Part shown: positions 58,174 to 64,000 of the stretch, piece after piece | Layout of the letters: the number at the start of each line of letters is the position of its first letter | Position numbering within the stretch: position 1 is the stretch's first letter | Assembly: GCF_014696225.1 (NCBI RefSeq) | Contig: NZ_JACJPV010000002.1 | Coordinates: 159,527-223,526, forward strand | DNA: 64,000 nucleotides | Source of the DNA: Anabaena sp. FACHB-1237 | Lineage (GTDB): Bacteria > Cyanobacteriota > Cyanobacteriia > Cyanobacteriales > Nostocaceae | Direction: 5' to 3' | Position numbers and translations under genes: made by a program | The notes under the pieces: generated by a model | Seen by the model: the letters and a program-made list of their open reading frames with translations, nothing else | Databases searched by the model: none | Told to the model about the DNA's origin: nothing

Positions 58174-58830
58174 CTATTTTTTTGGTGTGTTTAAATTACC
58201 TAAGTCTTGTCCTTTAAATTGAATACGAAATACTACTTTTCTATCTGTTGGTAAATCTCCTGTTTTAGCATCATTTTCACCTCTTCCTACTACCATAATT
58301 TTTCTTTCTAACTGTGATTTATGAGTTTTATTAGAAAATGGCATTTGATATAATGTATATTTAGCAACTTGCCACGCTCTCATTAAACTTAATTCCATGT
58401 TAATATTAGAGTCACCATCAGCGCTAGTATGACCTTCAATAATCACTCTTTCAACTTGATCTTTAACTTTGGGAGTTTCAAAAATTACTTTGCTATAAAT
58501 GGGGATTAATTTTTGTAATGTTTTTTCACCTTGAGGATTTAATTTAGAACTATTAGTATCAAATAATATGCTATCTCTCAAGCTAATATCTCCGGTATTA
58601 GGGTCAACTTTCACTTGAATGTTATTAGCTTTTAATTCTCTTTGTAACTCATCTATGAATGTTACTTTAATATATTTTTGGGCTTCATTTAGTTGAATTA
58701 AAGCAGTAATAAAAAGCAAAGCGAAAAACATTAATAAACCTGACATTAAATCACCAATAGAAAGATAAGTTGCGGAACTTTCTTCATCTTGATCATCATG
58801 ATTTTTGTTGAAATTGACATCATTAAACAT
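58174..58830 (-). CDS. zorB: ZorB-like OmpA/MotB stator protein
   Basis: 218 residues. One N-terminal span, LSIGDLMSGLLMFFALLFIT, carries the essential proton-channel aspartate at Asp27. A short linker leads to an OmpA/MotB peptidoglycan-binding domain (about 75-205; DSILFDTNSSKLNPQGEKTL, VIIEGHTSADGDSN, VVGRGENDAKTGD). The pairing with a MotA/ExbB-type gene upstream defines the ZorAB motor. It lies 71 bases after zorA. Confidence 0.88.
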   Translation of the reverse strand: MFNDVNFNKNHDDQDEESSATYLSIGDLMSGLLMFFALLFITALIQLNEAQKYIKVTFIDELQRELKANNIQVKVDPNTGDISLRDSILFDTNSSKLNPQGEKTLQKLIPIYSKVIFETPKVKDQVERVIIEGHTSADGDSNINMELSLMRAWQVAKYTLYQMPFSNKTHKSQLERKIMVVGRGENDAKTGDLPTDRKVVFRIQFKGQDLGNLNTPKK

Positions 58831-58901
58831 TTGATAATTTACCTGTTGATATTAATTTTTTGGTAATTTGTTTTTAGGAAAATAAGTTATTAATTCAACT
58901 A

Positions 58902-60950
58902 TTAATTCAACCGACGATCATTTTCAATTTTAACTAAAAGGTTAGCAGTTTCTAATAAACCACTACATACTTTTGCAATTGAACTATCAGCTTCATTAAA
59001 AAATTTAGTTTGCCATTGTGTGGAAACATTCATATAGTTATTAAGATGATTTTCCCAACTATGAAGCAAAAGATTAAACTCTTGAGTTGCTGTACCAATA
59101 TTTCGAGACAATTCTTGTAATTGGGTTAATCTTTCTCCTGAGTTTAAACCCATTGCTGCTGCTAATTGTTGTATTTCTCTCACCCTTGTTTGCATAGTAT
59201 TAGTTACCTTATCAATTTCATTCATACCTCTAGTGACTTCATTAATAGTATTAGTTAAATCATTCATTAATGATTGTCTCCGTTGGGTTTCTTCTGCGAA
59301 AGCATCACGTAAATTATCAACAACTTCTTGTAAAGCATTTCTTTGAGTTCCTAATGTACCTTCTAATAATTGATTTTGTTCATTAAAAAATTGAGTTAAA
59401 CTATTTTGATATTCAATTCTAAATGTTTGTAATTCCTCTTGTACAGTGACACGGGTATTTTGTAAAGTATCATCAATATTAGTTAATGTTTGTTCTAAGT
59501 TTTCCTTAGCATTATTCATTAATTGTGATGCTTCTTTACCTACAGTTTCTAATGTTTGTGTTTGAGTTGTGAAGTTCTCATTGGCTTGATTTAATATTTG
59601 TAAAAATCGGGAATAAACTACTTGTAATATCTCTTTTTGCTGTTCAGACTGACTTGTTAAAGATTGTTCTAAATCTTCTCGAATACCTCTAAATGTATTT
59701 GCTGCTTGTGCTGCACTTTCTTTAAATGCTTCCCGTTGAGATTCCATACCTGTAATACTTGTTTCCACTGCTTTGGTAATAGAAACTCCAGTTTCTTGTA
59801 AAACGTTGGTGGTGTCTCTTTGGAAATTATATAAGGTAGATTGTAAGCTATTAGCAAAATTATTTAATTCTCCTAATGTCTCTTGTTGAAACTGTTGAAT
59901 GGTCACAATTGAATTAGCTAATTTTTCGGAAATTCCTCCTAATTCATTATTTAATTTAGTTACTGCTGCGGATGCTTGTTGAGTTAAAGTTGCACTTTGA
60001 TCTAGTCTATCTACTAATGGAATAATTAATTGATTTTTCATTTCAATAATTAAGTTTTCCAGTACAGTTCTTTGAACTGTGCTAATTTCAGTTAATGTTT
60101 TTTGGGAATCAGAAATATTATTAAATACAGGAGTTAATCTAGTTTCAATTGTTCTATCTAATTGCAAACTAACTGCATTTCCTACTTCTGTACCAATAAT
60201 TCTAGCATCAAGATTTTGAGCTACTTTTTCTAATGCTTGGGATGCTCTTAAATTAGCGTTAAAATCAAAGTTTTTAAAACTTGCAGCTATTTCTTTTAAA
60301 CTATTGACTGCATCATCACTGCTATCTTTTTTAGTAACAGTAATTCTGTGTAAACTTCTGCTAACTTTATCATGTTGTGACTGCCTAATTGAGTCTGTAA
60401 TAAAGAGACATATAGTAAATAAACTGCCAGATCCTAATCCCATCAAAGATGTAGAAAATGCAGTTTTCATCCCTTCTAATAAACCCGCTACTCCTGATAG
60501 TAAAGCTTGTGTATTATTCAGATTATTTAAGGGAATAGTTCCTATACCTGCTTGAATACCATAAAATGTTCCTAACACACCAATAGCTGTACATAATGTA
60601 CCAACAAATCGTAAGTTACTGCGAGTAGAATGAGTTAATATTTCTGGATATTGTTTGAGTATATATTTGTTATTGGTTATAATGGGTTCATCATTTTCTG
60701 TTTCTAAATGTTCATCAATCCATTCATCTAAATATTTCTTTTGATTCTTGATTTTTCCTGCTATTCTTTCCTTATTTCTGAGAAGTTCAGATAACTTTTC
60801 AACAGCTTTCTTATCTATATTTGATTGTCTCCAATAGTTTGTAACTGTATATATTTCATAACTTACTGCTACACCAAGAACTATAACTGTTGTCCAATGA
60901 AATAGATCATTATCCCAAATAATATCCCAAACCTGAGAAATTGCATTCAT
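58902..60950 (-). CDS. zorA: ZorA-like MotA/TolQ/ExbB channel protein with long coiled-coil tail
   Basis: 682 residues. N-terminal membrane spans lie at about 17-37, 115-138 and 160-190; the last two belong to the MotA/TolQ/ExbB fold (FVGTLCTAIGVLGTFYGIQA and GMKTAFSTSLMGLGSGSLFT). The remaining roughly 470 residues (about 210-682) are a heptad-rich, Gln/Glu/Asn-rich helical tail, as in ZorA where the tail projects into the cytoplasm and signals to ZorC and ZorD. It is the first gene of the operon. Confidence 0.88.
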   Translation of the reverse strand: MNAISQVWDIIWDNDLFHWTTVIVLGVAVSYEIYTVTNYWRQSNIDKKAVEKLSELLRNKERIAGKIKNQKKYLDEWIDEHLETENDEPIITNNKYILKQYPEILTHSTRSNLRFVGTLCTAIGVLGTFYGIQAGIGTIPLNNLNNTQALLSGVAGLLEGMKTAFSTSLMGLGSGSLFTICLFITDSIRQSQHDKVSRSLHRITVTKKDSSDDAVNSLKEIAASFKNFDFNANLRASQALEKVAQNLDARIIGTEVGNAVSLQLDRTIETRLTPVFNNISDSQKTLTEISTVQRTVLENLIIEMKNQLIIPLVDRLDQSATLTQQASAAVTKLNNELGGISEKLANSIVTIQQFQQETLGELNNFANSLQSTLYNFQRDTTNVLQETGVSITKAVETSITGMESQREAFKESAAQAANTFRGIREDLEQSLTSQSEQQKEILQVVYSRFLQILNQANENFTTQTQTLETVGKEASQLMNNAKENLEQTLTNIDDTLQNTRVTVQEELQTFRIEYQNSLTQFFNEQNQLLEGTLGTQRNALQEVVDNLRDAFAEETQRRQSLMNDLTNTINEVTRGMNEIDKVTNTMQTRVREIQQLAAAMGLNSGERLTQLQELSRNIGTATQEFNLLLHSWENHLNNYMNVSTQWQTKFFNEADSSIAKVCSGLLETANLLVKIENDRRLN

Positions 60951-61189
60951 AATGTTTGATAACCTTTATTTTGAATGACAAAAAAATGAGCATATTTTGG
61001 GTAATATTTCATTAAACAAATCACTTTGTAAAATGTCTAATTACCCAAATATTTATAAATATACCAAATATGAAAATCTAAGATAATAACTCACTTTGAT
61101 ACATTTTTTGAACCTAGTTTCAATCAATTATATTTATTTTACCACTATCACTACCAATACCAACAGTAATTATACTAGTATTTTCTTAC

Positions 61190-61437
61190 ATTGATTAATA
61201 CATTATAAATATGTATAAACACTCACAATATATAAGTAAGCTAATGTATAATAACCAGCAATATGTTGTTTTTCCAAATCATATTAAAACAAATACTGCT
61301 GTCAAAAATCGTCGTACATCTTGTTTAGCTTGCTTTTTTAAATAATAGTCCAGTGCTTCTATTCCACAGGAAAAATCATCTCGGTTGTGTTGAGATGAAA
61401 TAGGTTCAATAATGTAATTAAAGTTAGGAATAGTCAT
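61190..61437 (-). pseudogene. GNAT acetyltransferase toxin remnant (TacT/AtaT type)
   Basis: From ATG 61437 the minus strand reads MTIPNFNYIIEPISSQHNRD, then DFSCGIEALDYYLKKQAKQD, then VRRFLTAVFVLI and a stop at 61279. The start of the toxin family (H..FDCG...L..YL...A.QD) is plain. Shifting one frame gives EKQHIAGYYTLAYLYIV, the next conserved block, then a stop. So it has a frameshift and lost the catalytic acetyl-CoA half. Its ATG overlaps the stop of the antitoxin remnant. Confidence 0.7.
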
Positions 61438-61600
61438 TTTAATCCTATTGCTTTTTTATACTCCGCCGCAGCTTTCATCATCCTTTCATTAGGTGCTGGA
61501 GGATGTAGTAGTGATTCTACAAAAGATTGAGAATCTTCTAAACTTAATTTGATTTGATTATGTTCTCAACTGTAGCTCTTTTTAACCAATCAATCTGTCC
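61436..61600 (-). pseudogene. DUF1778 antitoxin remnant (TacA type)
   Basis: The minus strand reads HNQIKLSLEDSQSFVESLHP, then PAPNERMMKAAAEYKKAIGLK and a stop. That is the C-terminal half of a DUF1778 antitoxin (KLSLEDSQ and PPxPNE are family hallmarks). In-frame stops lie just upstream and the ribbon-helix-helix half is missing. Its TGA overlaps the toxin ATG, as in functional pairs. Confidence 0.7.
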
Positions 61601-61914
61601 TTACGATTAAAGCATAAAACCTGCCGTATTGATATTTGGTTATGATTGGAATAAATGTTTGATATCATTTATTTTCATTAGGTTATTAATATTTAGTGCG
61701 ATCGCACGTCTAAAAATATCTAAATAGCTTAATCCTAAACAATACCTAATTATGTAACAAACTGTATTAAATTTTCAAATTGTAGGTTATTGTAACCTGA
61801 GTTACATCAATAGGTATGTAATTAGGTTTAATAGAAGATAAATTTGTACCTTTCCTAATAAATCCTCACATCATAGATATTCAGGATTTTATTGATAGAT
61901 TTATGGTAACATCT

Positions 61915-62521
61915 CTAAGAGGATGTTTTAAAAGTCAGAGCTTAAACGGCGACACCAATTAAGCCAGCCAAAAGTACGCTCCACAACCCAACGCTTAGGT
62001 AAATGGACAAAACCCTTTTTCTCCAAAGGTCTGAGAACAATTGTGACAATCCACCGAAACATATCCATTACCCAACGCATAAATTCATCCCCTCGGTATC
62101 CTCCATCCATCCAAATAGTATTTAATCGTTTAACCTGATTCCCTGTATTATGAACTCGATGGAGAACTTTTTTGGCTCCTTCCCGTTCTGGAAGACTCGC
62201 AGACGTTACCAAGACACGCAAAACCAGCCCTAACATATCTACACTTATATGCCGTTTGCGCCCATGTATCTTTTTACCTGCATCATAACCTACATCTTGG
62301 GAAATCATTGTTGCTGTTTCCACTGATTGACTATCAACTGCGGCTTCTGATGGACTAGGTTCCCGTCCCGCTGCGACCCTAACCCACTGGTAAAGTTTGT
62401 CGTGAATCTTTAACCATGTACCATCTTGACTCCATCGCCAAAAATAACCATAAACTGTTTGCCAAAGGGGGAAATCTCCTGGCAATCCTCGCCATGTACA
62501 TCCCTGGCATAATACATACAA
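61915..62521 (-). mobile_element. Truncated IS5-family insertion sequence
   Basis: It contains the truncated transposase and, at its 3' side, GAGGATGTTTTAAAAGTCAG, which looks like the terminal repeat of IS5-group elements. The other terminal repeat is not found. At the other side (about 62520) the element changes directly into the aGPT-Pplase3 gene. The element is therefore a fragment left by deletion. Confidence 0.6.
61928..62521 (-). pseudogene. IS5-family transposase, truncated at both ends
   Basis: 197 codons. The reading begins YVLCQGCTWRGLPGDFPLWQ, which is internal in the family (about 40-50 residues are missing), and ends WLNWCRRLSSDF at the terminal repeat, where other members continue for about 30 residues. 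DDE residues are visible as VDSQSVETA (D), WMDGGYRGD (D) and VVERTFGWL (E). It cannot be a full enzyme. Confidence 0.85.
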
Positions 62522-62526
62522 AGTTT

Positions 62527-63141
62527 ATGGCTTACCAATTAGCAACAGATATTAATTATAGTGAAGTTATCAACTTTGATGATAACAGTTTTACTATAGC
62601 AGGACCAGGTGCAGAACGGGGTATTGATAAATGTTTTATTGATACTAAAGGAAAAAGTTATGCTGATATCATTTATTGGATGACAGAAAATCAAGAAAAT
62701 CAATTTCAACGTTTGGGTTTAAATTTTAAATCTCTCTGGGGTCGTCCACTCAAAGCTATAGACTGTCAAAATCTTTTTTGTGAAACTGATAAATACTGTC
62801 GAGCCGCTTTTCCTGATTTAAAAAGTAATCGCAAAAAGATCAAAGCCAAATTCACAGCAACTCCTCAACCAATTGATTATTTTTATCCACCTAAATGGTG
62901 TATTAATGATAAAGTTCAAGAAACTTTAGCACAGAGATTACCACCATTAGAAATTCCTAATTTGCAGGATAATGGTCAGCAATTATCTTTAGAGTTAGAT
63001 TCTTTAGTAAAAACTACATCTGAAATTCCGAATTGTATATCAAAACAACATAACAAAAATGGGCAAAAAACTCCGATAAAAAAATCAAGCCTTTTTCAAA
63101 ATCCAGATACAGAAAAATCTCAACAGTTGTGTCTGTTTTGA
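62527..63141 (+). pseudogene. aGPT-Pplase3-like DNA-base hypermodification protein, 5' end lost at IS junction
   Basis: 204 codons from the first ATG after the junction. Motifs MAYQLATDINYSEVINFDD, AGPGAERGIDKCF and WGRPLKAIDCQNLFCETDKY match the C-terminal region of the alpha-glutamyl/putrescinyl thymine pyrophosphorylase clade 3 family (HhH-glycosylase-like, linked to modified thymine in phage DNA). The usual N-terminal portion is missing because the frame runs into the IS5 fragment at about 62520. The last ~80 residues are low complexity. A shortened functional protein is possible but unlikely. Family identification is from motif memory. Confidence 0.6.
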
Positions 63142-63184
63142 TATCTTATACTATTTATAAATCAACAGTAATTCAGGGTAAAAC

Positions 63185-63760
63185 ATGAATAAGAAAAGAA
63201 AACCAGGATATGCTAAGTTCGACTATAAAGATCCAAAAAAGAGAAAATATCGCTATTTACTACGGCGTATATGGGATGAAAATTTGCCGCAAGTTACCTT
63301 TGTAATGCTTAACCCAAGTACGGCTGGTGCAGGGGAAGAGGAAAATGATCCCACTATCAAGAAATGTATTGACTTGGCTAGGTCATGGAATTATGGTTCT
63401 CTTGAAGTAGTTAATTTATTCGCTTATATTGCAACAGAACCCAAAGAACTCAATGAAGCACTTAAAAAAGGAGATGACATTGTGGGACACAAAAATAACC
63501 TTTATATTCTATCAGCCACAAAACGTGCTGATTCAATTATTGTAGCGTGGGGAGCGGGGCTTGATAATTCCAGTGCGAAGAAATATCGTGTGGAAGAAGT
63601 GCTAAATCTCATTTCTTGTAAAACACTTTATTATCTTGTTGATAGTAAAGGTAATGGTGATGATTTAACAAAAAATGGACATCCACGCCACCCGCTACAA
63701 CGTGATCGATCTCTTGACGAAAGAAAGATTTTTATTAAAAACGGGGCTTCCAAAAAATAA
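63185..63760 (+). CDS. DUF1643 domain protein
   Basis: 191 residues from an ATG 44 bases after the previous gene. The family signature FVMLNPSTAGAGEEENDPTI is plain, followed by VVNLFAYIATEPKEL and a C-terminal NGHPRHPL. DUF1643 proteins are of unknown biochemical role but are common in phage and mobile regions and beside DNA-modification genes, as here. Confidence 0.9.
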   Translation: MNKKRKPGYAKFDYKDPKKRKYRYLLRRIWDENLPQVTFVMLNPSTAGAGEEENDPTIKKCIDLARSWNYGSLEVVNLFAYIATEPKELNEALKKGDDIVGHKNNLYILSATKRADSIIVAWGAGLDNSSAKKYRVEEVLNLISCKTLYYLVDSKGNGDDLTKNGHPRHPLQRDRSLDERKIFIKNGASKK

Positions 63761-63787
63761 ATTATCAAATATTTAAGGAATTGCATT

Positions 63788-63940
63788 ATGAATTTTGCTG
63801 AATATCAAACAGAAGCACTGAATACCGATCAGATTCCTGCTGTTGAAGGTAGTGAATTAATCATACCCTATCTAACCCACATTCCGCACCCTCAACTGTC
63901 ACAGATCAAAAAAGCCATTGAAGTAGTACATAATAACTAA
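63788..63940 (+). pseudogene. MazG-like nucleotide pyrophosphohydrolase, N-terminal fragment
   Basis: A 50-codon frame, MNFAEYQTEALNTDQIPAVE and GSELIIPYL, matches the start of small MazG-like NTP pyrophosphohydrolases. After about residue 29 it changes to unrelated sequence (THIPHPQLSQIKK) and stops. The helical EExxE metal-binding core is absent. An AAGGAAT ribosome site precedes the ATG. It looks like a deletion remnant. The last 60 bases of the window hold nothing recognisable. Confidence 0.5.
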
Positions 63941-64000
63941 AGGTCACTCAAAAATTAAGAGGCTTAATGAGAATAAATAGCATTAAAAATGAGAGGAAAC

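Larger units (their letters stand above)
60951..61927. other. Gene-poor stretch between zorA and the IS5 fragment
   Basis: 977 bases. It contains the zorA promoter region (AT-rich, with no clear boxes), a broken GNAT toxin and DUF1778 antitoxin pair (61190-61600), one GCGATCGC near 61700, and a CAGGATTTTATTGATAGATT motif near 61882 resembling one near 56280. The rest holds nothing I can identify. Confidence 0.5.

Noticed and set aside
62416..62526. 5' extension of the aGPT-Pplase3-like frame into the IS5 fragment
   Set aside because: These 37 codons are antisense to the transposase and do not resemble the family.

Overview
The window is chromosomal DNA of a filamentous, low-GC cyanobacterium, most likely of the Nostocales (Anabaena/Dolichospermum/Aphanizomenon type). 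The grounds are the many HIP1 octamers (GCGATCGC), a carotenoid oxygenase, cyanobacterial versions of HemB, NusA and IF-2, an NDH-2 dehydrogenase, aerobic-type cobalamin genes, and intergenic spaces full of short foldback repeats. The genus call is an inference from style, not from a marker gene. No rRNA, tRNA or CRISPR array was seen.

Layout. 1-4.3 kb: 3' end of mnmG, a one-membrane-span protein, an NDH-2 and a small protein. 4.4-7.5 kb: a tight three-gene cassette (DUF262 protein, AAA/DUF3696 ATPase, unknown 266-residue protein) fused by a 1-base overlap to coaBC; this looks like an uncharacterised defence-type system. 8.7-9.6 kb: a PIN/Phd toxin-antitoxin pair followed by a decayed second copy of the coaBC 3' end. 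9.6-23.3 kb: alkB, carotenoid oxygenase, glgA, hemC, GDP-fucose genes gmd and fcl, an MFS transporter, KDPG aldolase, an Hsp70-like protein and a divergent membrane protein. 23.3-24.9 kb: an IS607-type element with intact tnpB and an internally deleted tnpA. 24.9-31.6 kb: the rimP-nusA-rnpM-infB translation/transcription operon on the minus strand, with an intrinsic terminator (attenuator) just before rimP. 31.6-42.6 kb: oxidoreductase, MTA phosphorylase, a [2Fe-2S] protein, a cation-efflux transporter, FIST protein, metallophosphoesterase, trmB and an SLH-domain surface protein.

43-56.2 kb is a metal and tetrapyrrole district. It holds the cobalt importer cbiMNQO under a cobalamin riboswitch; a P-loop protein with two metallophosphoesterase-fold proteins (one without its metal ligands); folE; a COG0523 metallochaperone and hemB, each with Fur-family operator palindromes; proB; and cobG-cobH-cobI under a second cobalamin riboswitch. 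Cobalt uptake and corrin-ring synthesis are thus both likely switched off by B12, while the COG0523/folE/hemB genes appear to answer to Zn or Fe.

56.3-64 kb is an accessory island: a Zorya-like operon (zorA, zorB, an EH-signature zorC-like gene and a 116-residue fourth gene, with no zorD helicase or zorE nuclease in sight), a broken DUF1778/GNAT toxin-antitoxin pair, a truncated IS5-family transposase, and a gene for a DNA-base-hypermodification type enzyme (aGPT-Pplase3) that lost its 5' end at the IS junction, followed by a DUF1643 gene and a truncated MazG-like gene.

Several dispersed repeat families run through the window: a roughly 100-155 bp MITE ending in AGGACTTACGCA, a 33 bp perfect palindrome, an 85-100 bp foldback element with GAGGTAC ends, and a short GCAGGCAAGATGCCTGC palindrome. 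Some copies supply the last codons and stop of real genes (eda and the [2Fe-2S] protein gene).
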